DNA from: Anaerolineae bacterium
Lineage (GTDB): Bacteria; Chloroflexota; Anaerolineae; Anaerolineales; Villigracilaceae
DNA length: 64,000 nucleotides
Reading direction: 5' to 3'
Assembly (NCBI GenBank): GCA_018648685.1
Contig: JABGQT010000072.1
Coordinates: 40,566-104,565, forward strand
This document shows, piece after piece, positions 1 through 9,178 of this stretch (positions within the stretch are counted from its first letter, which is position 1; each line of letters begins with the position of its first letter). Below the pieces are notes generated by a model. That model had not been told where the DNA came from. It searched no databases and was given only the letters and a program-made list of their open reading frames with translations. The position numbers and the translations under genes were made by a program.

Positions 1-1316
1 ACTGCTTCTGCGCCATTCCCAAAGCTCAAATCCATACCGCCGGTATGCTCTTTGGTGATGATGCCTTCAACATAACATTCCATCGCAAAAGCAACTGCGT
101 TCGCAAAAGAGATACTGTCCACGCCATAAGTATCGCAGTAGAAATTCAGTTCCAGCACAATATCGGGATCGAAATTGCCGATATTGGAACCAAGCCCTGC
201 AGCATTTTCATATTCTGGGCCATCAACGAGTACTTTCTGCCCGGCATAGGGACCCGTCGCCAGCGGGAAACCATCCACGCCGTGCGAGCAGGACATGGTG
301 CATCCCAGCCAGCAGCCATCGGGCAAACCTTGTGTGAAATTCTTCTTCCAAACACTCGAATCGATTTGATGCGTATCGGGGTGTGAGCCATAGCGGAAGT
401 TATGCGTAGGCAAAAGGTCGAAATGATCCATGATCTCGACGATATTTGCCGTGCCTACTTTTTTCATCTGGTTTTGTTTATCGTCCAACTCGGTCATTTC
501 GCGGTTGAAGCGTTTGCCCGCTTTGCGGATCAGGTCAATATCAAAAGGTCCGTTGCTATCGCCAGTCATTTTTGTAAAGCGCACAACGATACCCTTGATC
601 TTTTTATCTCTAAAAACACGCCCCGTCCCGCCGCGTCCGGCCTGTTTCAGGCGGATTTCCTTGCGGCGGCTGTCGTACCAGGTTGCGTTGATCATCGCAA
701 AACGGATATGCTCCGCAGCATCCCCCGCAGACATCACAGATACGCCGCGTTGTCCTCTTTCATTTTGCGCGTACATTCTTGTCAGATGCTTGCCCAATAA
801 ATGCGAATCGACTTCTTCGAGCGGTGCAGTCTCGATCGTGACTTTGCCCGTGTCACCGTCTACAAAGATGATTACGTCCTCAGAGGCTTTACCACTAATC
901 TCCATTGCATCGAAACCGGCAAATTTTAAGAAGGGTGCAAAATATCCGCCTACATTGCTATCCACTACATTTAACGTGAGCGGGCTTAGGGTCACGACCG
1001 TCGCCTTCCCTGATCCGGCATAGGCTGTTGTTCCACAGATCGGACCATTGGCAATGATCAGCGCATTTTCAGGATCATCCCACTTTGTTTCTGGCGTAAC
1101 CGCGTCCCAGAGCAGTTTCAGGCCAAATCCGCGTCCACCAGTAAAAAGGTCTTTCATCTGCTGCGTAACAGGCTTTTCGCCGATCTCCTTCGTTTCCAAA
1201 TTAATATGCAGAGTCCGGTTTGCATACCCGTGAACGACCGGGCGCATTTCATAACTATATTCTGCCAACAACTCGTGGGCAGCTTTCATTTTTTCTAGGG
1301 GGAGAGGCAGTACCAT
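1..1316 (-). CDS. Aldehyde:ferredoxin oxidoreductase family (tungsten/molybdopterin), N-terminal ~438 aa; truncated by the window edge
   Basis: Manual reverse-strand translation from ATG at 1316 is open to base 1: MVLPLPLEKMKAAHELLAEYSYEMRPVVHGYANRTLHINLETKEIGEKPVTQQMKDLFTGGRGFGLKLLWD...NALIIANGPICGTTAYAGSGKATVVTLSPLT...GCWLGCTMSCSHGVDGFPLATGPYAGQKVLVDGPEYENAAGLGSN. Typical AOR N-domain and Cys cluster. Absent from the ORF track because it runs off the window. Confidence 0.9.
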   Translation of the reverse strand, partial: MVLPLPLEKMKAAHELLAEYSYEMRPVVHGYANRTLHINLETKEIGEKPVTQQMKDLFTGGRGFGLKLLWDAVTPETKWDDPENALIIANGPICGTTAYAGSGKATVVTLSPLTLNVVDSNVGGYFAPFLKFAGFDAMEISGKASEDVIIFVDGDTGKVTIETAPLEEVDSHLLGKHLTRMYAQNERGQRGVSVMSAGDAAEHIRFAMINATWYDSRRKEIRLKQAGRGGTGRVFRDKKIKGIVVRFTKMTGDSNGPFDIDLIRKAGKRFNREMTELDDKQNQMKKVGTANIVEIMDHFDLLPTHNFRYGSHPDTHQIDSSVWKKNFTQGLPDGCWLGCTMSCSHGVDGFPLATGPYAGQKVLVDGPEYENAAGLGSNIGNFDPDIVLELNFYCDTYGVDSISFANAVAFAMECYVEGIITKEHTGGMDLSFGNGAEA

Positions 1317-1508
1317 AAGAAACTCCTTGAATTTGATTTAAGACATTTCCTATTATGTCAGGGTTTATATCCCCTGTCTACTGATTTTCTTCTTTTTTTG
1401 TGGATGAAAAACCGCTTCGCACGCGGTTTGAACTTGCCCCTATTTAAATACCAATCTTTGCCCCCTGTTTTTCTACCGCTAAAGTCACGTTGAAAATCTG
1501 ACCTTCTC

Positions 1509-2588
1509 CTAACCTTTGAAAATCTCCCCTGAGACCACATCTTTCAGCGTCCGCACAAAAACGGTAACCCAGATGACGAGGAAGGAGATGAAAGCTATCA
1601 TCCCGACCCAGACGAAGAAGTCCCCGCCGATAGCTTTATGAACAACGCCCGTTGCAACGATAAATGATCCCAACGGAAAGGTGAACGCCCACCAACTCAT
1701 CGCAAAGGGGATATTGATCTTTTGATGATGTTTGAGCGTGATCATCACTGCCAGTATTAGCCATAAGAGAGCAAATCCCCACAGGCTGACGGCTGCTACA
1801 TTGGACATAATGCCAAAAACTTCCTTTGCCACATCCGATGCGCCGAAGAAGAGCATTAGCGGTTGAACGATCTTGATGGAGATGATGGCTAAAATGGCGG
1901 TCGGGGCAATGCCGATCCAGATGGTAGGGGCGAGGTGGGCGGGTAATAGGTCGTGGGAGATGTATCGGGTGAAGACGGCGCCCATCACAAAGATGAAGAG
2001 CAAGCTGCCAATGCCTAAAAAGATCAGGCTGGCAACCAAGTTAATTGTCCCGAGCGTTTCGCCTGCGTAGGCGGTCGCCAAACTGCTGCCTAACACTGGG
2101 ACGATCAACGCCGAGACAGGCGGGATCAGCCATCCCATATTGGCTATTTTAAAATCCACACCGGGCTTCATAAAGTTGATGTTGAGAATGGTGAAGGCAA
2201 AGTAGGCGATGCCGATTGTTCCGAAAATCCACAAAAATTGGAGAATAGGCAGGAGGATTGCTTCAGGGAGAAAATGGGGCACTTTTTCGAGGGCGAGACC
2301 GATGATGATGAGCGAGATCGGCATGGTGGGGTAGAAGGAGCCAAAAACGGGATGGTTCAGGTCGTCGCGAACGCGGTCGAAATAGAGGAACCAACGCAAG
2401 AGCCAGGGGATGAAGATGATGCCGAAAAGCAGCACCGCCATCCCCAAAAAGAAGAATTGCAGCGTGCTGGCGAAAGGGATGAAATCTTTAAAAACGAAAA
2501 TAGCGATGACGGCAACGGCTGTTCCCATCACAGAGGCGAACCAGCCTGGGGCAAAGTTGTGAATTATTTCCGATTTCAATTTGAGCAT
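1509..2588 (-). CDS. TDT family (TehA/SLAC1-like) tellurite-resistance/dicarboxylate transporter
   Basis: 359 aa, about 10 TM segments; FAPGWFASVMGTAVAVIA start and PxMxISLIIIG pattern typical of TehA/SLAC1. Confidence 0.8.
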   Translation of the reverse strand: MLKLKSEIIHNFAPGWFASVMGTAVAVIAIFVFKDFIPFASTLQFFFLGMAVLLFGIIFIPWLLRWFLYFDRVRDDLNHPVFGSFYPTMPISLIIIGLALEKVPHFLPEAILLPILQFLWIFGTIGIAYFAFTILNINFMKPGVDFKIANMGWLIPPVSALIVPVLGSSLATAYAGETLGTINLVASLIFLGIGSLLFIFVMGAVFTRYISHDLLPAHLAPTIWIGIAPTAILAIISIKIVQPLMLFFGASDVAKEVFGIMSNVAAVSLWGFALLWLILAVMITLKHHQKINIPFAMSWWAFTFPLGSFIVATGVVHKAIGGDFFVWVGMIAFISFLVIWVTVFVRTLKDVVSGEIFKG

Positions 2589-2781
2589 TTATACACCTTC
2601 TGTAATTTATATTGCGCGTTTTGATTTAGATGTATAGTGCTAGAGAAAGTTACATCGAAGATGTACTCTGCTAATGGAGATTAAGAAAATAATTTGGTAA
2701 TAAAAAGCTGTCCAGTTCCAGAGCGGAGCAAACGATAGAGAGCGCAGTCGAAGGGGCTGGATGTTGTTGAGCGAGAAAGAA

Positions 2782-2874
2782 GGGTGCGTCGCACCAAAAC
2801 GATAGGAATCTTCTCTTCGATAGGAAAATGCTTGTCGATTAACATCTCTTTGTCGAAGTTGGTGCGACGCACGC
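2782..2874. repeat. Palindromic element family B, copy 1
   Basis: GGGTGCGTCGCACCAAAACGAT...GTCGAAGTTGGTGCGACGCACGC. Confidence 0.8.
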
Positions 2875-2889
2875 CTAGCCGAGAAAAAA

Positions 2890-4317
2890 TCAATCTTCTC
2901 TACGCCGTCGGCGCTGCGCCCCTTTATTCTTATACATACGATCATCAGCCAAACTAATAACTTTCTCTAAAGACAGATCAGGTTGGCTAGTAGCTGCCCC
3001 CAGAGACATGCTTAGCTCAGGCTCACGATAGTATTTGTTGTTCATCCTGATCAGAACTTGAATATTCTCTATACACTCGGCAGCAAATTGAGCATCGACA
3101 TCTGGCAGGACGACTATAAACTCATCCCCGCCAAAACGTGCAACTACTTGCCCCTCATTAAATTCGGTTTTTAGCACTTCGGCTGCACGGCGGATCAAAT
3201 TATCACCAGCCTGATGCCCAAGTGTGTCGTTGGTACGTTTTAGGTGGTTCAAGTCAGCGACAATGATACTAATGGGTTCTTTTCGTTTTCTTTCCAACTT
3301 GATGAGCGCTTCGTCAAAAAAAGCACGGTTATATAGCCCCGTCATCACATCGTGTGTTCCCAGATAGCGCAAGTAGTTTTCTGCCTTTTTGCGGGCGGTA
3401 ATATCCTGAAGGGTCACCAGTACCCAGCCAAAATCGTCTTCATGACCGGGCATGACCCGTAAATTAAGCTGGATATTGATAGGCTCTCCGTTGAGCGAGT
3501 AATTGATCCCCTCGCGCTCATAAGATAATTTGCCGTTCCACAGATCCACCAACTCATCAGCGAAGTGTGTCTGGGTTTCATCTTGAAAAACTTTATCGAG
3601 ATTTTTAAGTAACTCATCTTTGGATTTAGCACCAAACAAACGTAGTGTTTTCTGGTTGACATTGCGTACCTTCAATAAGCTCGTACAATGCAATACAACT
3701 TCGGGATGCTCTTTAAGATAAGCCCTCAAATCGGTAATGCCTTCTGCACGTAATTCATTGAAATACTTTTTCAGGTCGCTATAATCTTCTTCCCACAGAG
3801 AAATAGGCGATAACTCGAATAGATTTTCAAAGCGATATTCAGCCTGCTTACGCTCTGTAATATCTTCAATAGCGACCAATACCTGCGCCCAGCTTTCTTC
3901 ATAGCCCGGCAAAATACGCCAGTGCAACATGATATTGAGCGGCTCATCCTCGAGCGTATAATTGATTCCCTCTCCAGACCAACTCAAATCACCATTCCAT
4001 TGTGCCAATAATTCAGTCACGAAATGATTGCGCATTTCTTCGCGGAAAATCTTGTCCAAATTATCGAGCAACGCTTGCTTCGAGCTGGCTTTGAATAAGC
4101 GCAGCGTGTGCTCGTTAACATCGCGCACAATGATCTTGCTCATGCACTCACCCACAAATTCGGGATGAATGTCTAAGTATTCTGATAAAGATTTCACACC
4201 TTGCGCGCGCAAATCGTCTAATGCGTTTTTCAAGCCACTGTAATCTTCTTCCCAAAGAGAAATGGGGGCGTATTTGAACAAAGTTTTGAAGTGCTCCTCG
4301 TCACGTGTATAGGTCAT
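2890..4317 (-). CDS. Diguanylate cyclase with two tandem PAS-like sensor domains and a GGDEF domain
   Basis: ARFGGDEFIVVLP motif; two ~145-aa copies of F..PISLWEEDYS.LK...DITxRK. Confidence 0.9.
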   Translation of the reverse strand: MTYTRDEEHFKTLFKYAPISLWEEDYSGLKNALDDLRAQGVKSLSEYLDIHPEFVGECMSKIIVRDVNEHTLRLFKASSKQALLDNLDKIFREEMRNHFVTELLAQWNGDLSWSGEGINYTLEDEPLNIMLHWRILPGYEESWAQVLVAIEDITERKQAEYRFENLFELSPISLWEEDYSDLKKYFNELRAEGITDLRAYLKEHPEVVLHCTSLLKVRNVNQKTLRLFGAKSKDELLKNLDKVFQDETQTHFADELVDLWNGKLSYEREGINYSLNGEPINIQLNLRVMPGHEDDFGWVLVTLQDITARKKAENYLRYLGTHDVMTGLYNRAFFDEALIKLERKRKEPISIIVADLNHLKRTNDTLGHQAGDNLIRRAAEVLKTEFNEGQVVARFGGDEFIVVLPDVDAQFAAECIENIQVLIRMNNKYYREPELSMSLGAATSQPDLSLEKVISLADDRMYKNKGAQRRRRRED

Positions 4318-4373
4318 AGGGCATCCTCGATTAGTTTAGTAAAGAGAAACGCTCGTCTATTATACAGTCTTGC

Positions 4374-4402
4374 TTGACAAGGTTTCTTTTTTATATTATT
4401 CT
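4374..4402 (+). promoter_or_regulatory. Predicted sigma-70 type promoter of the padR operon
   Basis: TTGACA at 4374-4379, 17-bp spacer, TATTCT at 4397-4402, ATG at 4430. Confidence 0.6.
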
Positions 4403-4420
4403 AATACTAGAATAATATAA
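4391..4420. promoter_or_regulatory. Candidate PadR operator, perfect 13-bp inverted repeat
   Basis: TTATATTATTCTA-ATAC-TAGAATAATATAA overlapping the -10 and ending 9 bp before the padR start codon. Confidence 0.7.
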
Positions 4421-4429
4421 GGATAGATA

Positions 4430-4987
4430 ATGACCAACGCCGAACTTGCCATACTCAGCCTGATAGCCGAAGCTCCTCGTCACGGCTACGAGATTGAACA
4501 GATCATCGAAGCGCGCGGAATGCGCGAGTGGACGGAGATCGGCTTCTCGTCCATCTATTATTTGCTCAAAAAGTTGGAGAAGGAGGGATTGGTGGAGAGC
4601 GAACTCGTCCCCACGCAGGGACGGGGCAAAGCGCGCCGTATATACACCGCCACCGAAAACGGACGTGCATCACTGCTTGTTTCCACGCTGGAGGCGTTAT
4701 CCCGACCCCAACAATGTCACCCCGCAATTTTGCTCGGGCTGGCGAATCTGCCTATCGTTTCTGCTGAGCAAGCCGAAACTGCGCTCGAATCGTATCGCTC
4801 GGAGCTGGAAGAGCGTTTGGGGCATCTATCCGCTCAGGTGGAAGCGCAAAGTCCGTTGCCATCCCATGTCGAATTGCTCTTTGACCACAGCTTGCACATG
4901 CTCGCCGCTGAGAAAAAGTGGGTGGAGGCGGCTATCCAAAAAATCACCCCCACCCAGCCTCCCCCAAATTTTGAGAACGGAATTTAG
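4430..4987 (+). CDS. PadR family transcriptional regulator
   Basis: MTNAELAILSLIAEAPRHGYEIEQIIEARGMREWTEIGFSSIYYLLKKLEKEGLVESE, a PadR winged helix. Confidence 0.92.
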   Translation: MTNAELAILSLIAEAPRHGYEIEQIIEARGMREWTEIGFSSIYYLLKKLEKEGLVESELVPTQGRGKARRIYTATENGRASLLVSTLEALSRPQQCHPAILLGLANLPIVSAEQAETALESYRSELEERLGHLSAQVEAQSPLPSHVELLFDHSLHMLAAEKKWVEAAIQKITPTQPPPNFENGI

Positions 4988-5015
4988 GGGAGGAGCAAAA
5001 AGGAAGGAGTAAAAA

Positions 5016-5630
5016 ATGGAAAAAGTTGATTTCAAAAAAACGTTAAAACATCTCTACACCCCCAAGAAGAAATTTGAAGTGGTAGAAGTGCCGGAGATGC
5101 AATTCATCATGGCGGACGGGCACGGTGACCCAAACACGGCGCAGGAATATGCCGAGGTGGTCGAGGCGCTTTATGCAGTGGCGTATAAGATGAAGTTCAT
5201 CAGCAAAAAGACGCTGGAAAAAGATTACGTCGTTCCACCGCTCGAGGGGCTTTGGTGGGCAGAGGATATGGACACTTTTACCACGCGTGACAAATCCGCC
5301 TGGGATTGGAGGATGATGATCATGACCCCCAATTGGATCACGCTAGAGATATTTGCTGATGCTGTCGAAGAAGTGCGCAAGAAGAAAAATCCCGCCGCAC
5401 TGGATAAGGTGCGTCTGGAAAATTACGCCGAGGGTTTATCGGTACAGATTATGCACATCGGCTCTTATGATGATGAAGGTCCAACTATTACTGCGCTGCA
5501 CAAGGAGTTCATGCCTGAAAGCGGGCTTGCCGAAAATGGAAAACATCACGAAATCTATCTCAGCGATCCGCGCCGCATTGCGCCGGAGAAGTTGAAGACG
5601 GTGTTGAGGCAGCCGGTGAAAAAGAAGTAG
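5016..5630 (+). CDS. GyrI-like small-molecule-binding domain protein
   Basis: 204 aa; PEMQFIMADGHGDPN...PPLEGLWWAED...HEIYLSDPRRIAPEKLKTVLRQPV; follows padR. Confidence 0.8.
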   Translation: MEKVDFKKTLKHLYTPKKKFEVVEVPEMQFIMADGHGDPNTAQEYAEVVEALYAVAYKMKFISKKTLEKDYVVPPLEGLWWAEDMDTFTTRDKSAWDWRMMIMTPNWITLEIFADAVEEVRKKKNPAALDKVRLENYAEGLSVQIMHIGSYDDEGPTITALHKEFMPESGLAENGKHHEIYLSDPRRIAPEKLKTVLRQPVKKK

Positions 5631-5658
5631 TTAGTTTTCAGTTATCAGTGTTCAGTGA

Positions 5659-5690
5659 AAAACGCCGCAATTGCGGCGTTTTCTTTTTAT
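5659..5690 (+). terminator. Rho-independent terminator
   Basis: AAAACGCCGCAATTGCGGCGTTTT palindrome followed by a T-rich tract. Confidence 0.8.
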
Positions 5691-5711
5691 TAGGACCAGC
5701 AAAAATGAGTC

Positions 5712-5773
5712 TGGAGTCTAAAATCTCCAGATTTTAGCGGGAAACTTTCAATGTCTGGAGACGTTAGACTCCA
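5712..5773. repeat. Palindromic repeat family C, copy 1
   Basis: tGGAGTCTAAAATCTCCAGA...TCTGGAGACGTTAGACTCCa; same architecture as 27028..27090. Confidence 0.65.
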
Positions 5774-5801
5774 TTTAGCGCAAAAACTGCGTAAGTCTCA
5801 T

Positions 5802-6404
5802 TTAGGTTTTTTCTGCTAATACTAACAAGAAGTCTTTCGCTTTTTCCAGCGCACGCGCACGATGGCTAATGCGATTTTTTTCATCTTCATCCATTTCTGC
5901 TATTGTGCAGCCTTTTTCTGGCATATAAAAAATGGGATCATAACCAAATCCGCCTGTGCCGCGTTCTTCGGGGATGATCTCTCCTTCACAAGCGCCCTCT
6001 GCATAGTGCATTTCCCCATCGGGCTGGGCAATGGCGATAGTGGCGCAGAAACGCGCTGACCACGGGCGGGGATGGGCTGCCAAATTTTTTAGCAGGAAAA
6101 CGCGCCGGTCGCCATCATCCGCGTTGGGAATAGGGGCATATCGTGACGAATAAAGCCCGGGCGCGCCATTTAGCGCATCCACTTCCAAGCCGGAATCGTC
6201 CGCGAGTGTTGGCAATCCGCTTGCCTGGGCATAGGCTTTTGCTTTCAGGGCAGCATTTTCGGCGTAGCTTTCACCAGTTTCTTCAACATGGATTTGGATG
6301 CCGAGTTCGACGGGGGAGATAATTTGGATGGGCAAGTCTTGCAAAATGGCTTGCATTTCACGCAACTTTCCCGGATTTTGGCTTGCGAGCAATAATTTAA
6401 GCAT
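5802..6404 (-). CDS. rdgB: XTP/dITP diphosphatase (RdgB/HAM1)
   Basis: MLKLLLASQNPGKLREMQAIL...LPTLADDSGLEVDALNGAPGLYSSRYA...GYDPIF; ATG overlaps the queG stop (TAATG). Confidence 0.93.
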   Translation of the reverse strand: MLKLLLASQNPGKLREMQAILQDLPIQIISPVELGIQIHVEETGESYAENAALKAKAYAQASGLPTLADDSGLEVDALNGAPGLYSSRYAPIPNADDGDRRVFLLKNLAAHPRPWSARFCATIAIAQPDGEMHYAEGACEGEIIPEERGTGGFGYDPIFYMPEKGCTIAEMDEDEKNRISHRARALEKAKDFLLVLAEKT

Positions 6405-7498
6405 TATTCTCCTTTCGACTTTATCTCGTTTAATGCCCATTTAGCGTGGTCACGGACGAGGGGCTCGATGTCGTCAAGAGCGCGTTCCAGCGCAGGAATG
6501 GATGCCGAATCACCGGCGTTGCCCAGCGCAACAGCCACGTTCCGCAAATAGCCGCGTCTTTTGGCACGCTTGACCGGGTTGTTTTTGAATTTCTTGTTGA
6601 ATTCCTGTGGGGTAAGGGATAATTCTGAGATGAGGGTAGGGTGAGTATCGATTTTTATTTGTCCTTCGTCTACAGGCTCACTCTTCGACAAGTCCAGGGG
6701 CGCCTTCCGCTCAGGAACTGCTTTTTTATTCCACGGGCAGACTTCCTGACAAATATCGCAGCCAAAAATCAGATCGCCTAATTTGGGACGCAGTTCTTCA
6801 GGGATTTCGCCTTTATTTTCGATGGTCAGATAAGAGATGCAAAGATTTGCATCAATGGTGCGGTTGGGTAAAATGGCTTGGGTGGGGCAGGCGTCTAGGC
6901 AGCGTGTACAAGTGCCGCAATGGTCAGCGGCGAAAGGCTCATCCAAGGGGAGGGGGATGCCGAGGAAAATTTCTGCGAGAAAGAAGTAGGAGCCAATTTT
7001 GGGGTTGATAAGACAAGTGTTTTTGCCTATCCATCCCAGCCCGGCGCGTTGGGCGAGGTCTTTTTCAAGGATGGGACCTGTGTCCGTATACCAGCGGTTG
7101 GAAATAGGATGCCCAACTTCGTTTTCGATGAATGTGACGATATTTTGGAGTTTTTCCTTGAGAGTGATGTGGTAATCATTGTGCCAGGCGTAGGCGGAGA
7201 TTTGTCCTTTGCTCTTCTTCGTATCCTGCGTTGGTTTAACGGTAGCAAGTTTTGGGTCAGGGTAGGGCGCGGCGAGAACGAGGATGGATTCTGCTTCGGG
7301 GAGGATTAAGTTTGGGTCGGCACGGCGGCTGCGGGCACGATCATCTGCTAAATATCCCATAGATGCATGCCGCCCCGCTTCTACCCAATCGAGATAGGTA
7401 TTTATGTGGGGCGGTGCTTCGGGGGATGTGATCCCCGCGAGGATGAAGCCTTGTTTTTTGGCTTCCTCCTTTATTTTTGTTACAAGGTATTGATGCAT
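6404..7498 (-). CDS. queG: Epoxyqueuosine reductase
   Basis: GRHASMGYLADDRARSRRADPNLILPEAESILVLA; CGTCTRCLDACPTQAI and CDICQEVCPWNKKA Fe-S motifs; C-terminal HEAT-like tail. Confidence 0.94.
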   Translation of the reverse strand: MHQYLVTKIKEEAKKQGFILAGITSPEAPPHINTYLDWVEAGRHASMGYLADDRARSRRADPNLILPEAESILVLAAPYPDPKLATVKPTQDTKKSKGQISAYAWHNDYHITLKEKLQNIVTFIENEVGHPISNRWYTDTGPILEKDLAQRAGLGWIGKNTCLINPKIGSYFFLAEIFLGIPLPLDEPFAADHCGTCTRCLDACPTQAILPNRTIDANLCISYLTIENKGEIPEELRPKLGDLIFGCDICQEVCPWNKKAVPERKAPLDLSKSEPVDEGQIKIDTHPTLISELSLTPQEFNKKFKNNPVKRAKRRGYLRNVAVALGNAGDSASIPALERALDDIEPLVRDHAKWALNEIKSKGE

Positions 7499-7501
7499 AA
7501 T

Positions 7502-8149
7502 TTAGCGAACAACGATTAAAACGTATATCTCTTCTCCGAAATAGACACCCTTTGTGTTTGCCATACGCCAAGTACTTGAGTATTCACCTGTTTTAAGCGG
7601 TGCGGTAAATACGACAGTTACTTCAACGTTTTCATCAGGGGAGATAATTGCTGGGAGAGGGCGGGCTTGTCCGTTCATTTCTTCACCATAGCTAAAGTCC
7701 AAATGATAGCCTTCGCCCCACGTACAGCTGCCTGTATTTTCGATGAGCCATGTTTTTTCAAAATCTTGCCCTGGCACCATTTCTGTGCCGTCTTGGACAC
7801 TGACATCAGCGACCCAAATGGCATCGTCACAAAATTCATCTGTAGGCGAGGCCTCGACGAGAATTGTAGCGGTCGCCTCGGGTGTTTCTGTAACTTCAGG
7901 CGTTTCTGTAGCCAAATCAGAAGTGGGGACAGGTGTTTCTGTCTGAAGAGCTTGTATTTCTGTAGCGGTCGCTTTAGGTGTCGGGCTATTGGCAGCGGCC
8001 GTTTGGGTAAGCTCTGCTACAACAGTTTCTGCCGCTGCGGTGTATATGGTATTAACATCAAGGGTAGGGGGGGAGGCTGGCGCAACCGCTCCACAGGCAC
8101 TTATTAGAACTGCCACGAGGAAAGCCATAGTGAGAAATTTTATTTTCAT
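7502..8149 (-). CDS. Lipoprotein with C-terminal NBR1-type Ig-like domain
   Basis: Lipobox LISACG; FEKTWLIENTGSCTWGEGYHLDF...TGEYSSTWRMANTKGVYFGEEIYVLIVV. Confidence 0.85.
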   Translation of the reverse strand: MKIKFLTMAFLVAVLISACGAVAPASPPTLDVNTIYTAAAETVVAELTQTAAANSPTPKATATEIQALQTETPVPTSDLATETPEVTETPEATATILVEASPTDEFCDDAIWVADVSVQDGTEMVPGQDFEKTWLIENTGSCTWGEGYHLDFSYGEEMNGQARPLPAIISPDENVEVTVVFTAPLKTGEYSSTWRMANTKGVYFGEEIYVLIVVR

Positions 8150-8173
8150 ATCACGCCTCCTTCTATCATCCGA

Positions 8174-8935
8174 TCAGTCAGACTTAACAACAACCTCTAC
8201 ACAAAGAGGGCCTCCGAAATAGACACCGCGATCATTTTGTAAAATATAGCAAGTTCCATATTCTCCAACTGTCGCAGGGGCAGTTAGATTTACCCCAATA
8301 TCAATCACCCCACCTGGCTCAACAGTAGTTTTAAGTGCCCATGCCGGGCTAGGAGAATCCAAAGGATTGTTATCTCCAGAACGCGAGCTGCTTGTAGAAA
8401 CAGCAATGAGTATATAACCATCATCCCATGCACAGACACCCGTATTATATACACGCCAAATTTTTTCAAAATCAACACCTGCTTTCACCGTTGAGCCATC
8501 AGGATAATTAACATCAACCGGGCTACCATAGGTCATTTCATCACAAATGGGGCCATCGGGTGTTGTGCCAATTGTGACTTGTGTAGCCGTTGGGATTAAG
8601 GTCGGTGCACCTGGAACAAGCGTTGGCGGCGTTCCTATGGCAACAGTAGGCAAAGGCGTGGTATTTAGATTTACCAATGTCGCTGTAGCAGGAATCATTG
8701 TTGGTGTGGCAGTTGCTGGCAAAGGCGTGGGAGAGAAAGAAAGTGCGGTCTCTGTAAGCTGTGCAGCAACTGTCGCCGCAGCAGAAGTAAATATGGCAAC
8801 AGGATCAACTTCTTCCGCTGCCGCTGCTGCGGTCGCTTCAACTTCGGCTACTGTTTGCCCTCCACAAGCGGAGAGGGTTAAAAGCAAAACTGCCAGTATT
8901 ATAAAAAGGTAGGTTTTTTTTGTATATTTCATCAT
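8174..8935 (-). CDS. Lipoprotein with NBR1-type Ig-like domain (paralogue of the neighbouring gene)
   Basis: Lipobox TLSACG; FEKIWRVYNTGVCAWDDGYILIAV...GVYFGGPLCVEVVVK. Confidence 0.85.
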   Translation of the reverse strand: MMKYTKKTYLFIILAVLLLTLSACGGQTVAEVEATAAAAAEEVDPVAIFTSAAATVAAQLTETALSFSPTPLPATATPTMIPATATLVNLNTTPLPTVAIGTPPTLVPGAPTLIPTATQVTIGTTPDGPICDEMTYGSPVDVNYPDGSTVKAGVDFEKIWRVYNTGVCAWDDGYILIAVSTSSSRSGDNNPLDSPSPAWALKTTVEPGGVIDIGVNLTAPATVGEYGTCYILQNDRGVYFGGPLCVEVVVKSD

Positions 8936-9178
8936 TATTCTCCATGAGCGCGCTAAAGATAAAGCACTCTTTATGTAAGTTGCCGTGTTTTTATTATAAT
9001 TTACCCCTTATTTGAGAGCAAAGCAAGGGTTCTTTTGGACAAGAGATAGTCATACGTGAGTCTTTTCCCACAGATTTTAGGTACTCATGACCATTGCGTA
9101 ATATCATAATCGCAATAACGAATATTACAGATTTAGGGAGAAAGATTCGTTTTCAAGAAATCTGGTAAGAAGTAGCGT

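Noticed and set aside
430-1023. Plus-strand ORFs 45..386, 402..800, 430..1023, 1048..1233
   Set aside because: Antisense shadow of the AOR gene; translation has no family signature while the minus strand is clearly AOR.
2640-2945. 101-aa and 70-aa minus-strand ORFs (2640..2945, 2681..2893)
   Set aside because: Composed of repeat B/D sequence; RRTNFDKEMLIDKHFPIEEKIPIVLVRRT is translated repeat.
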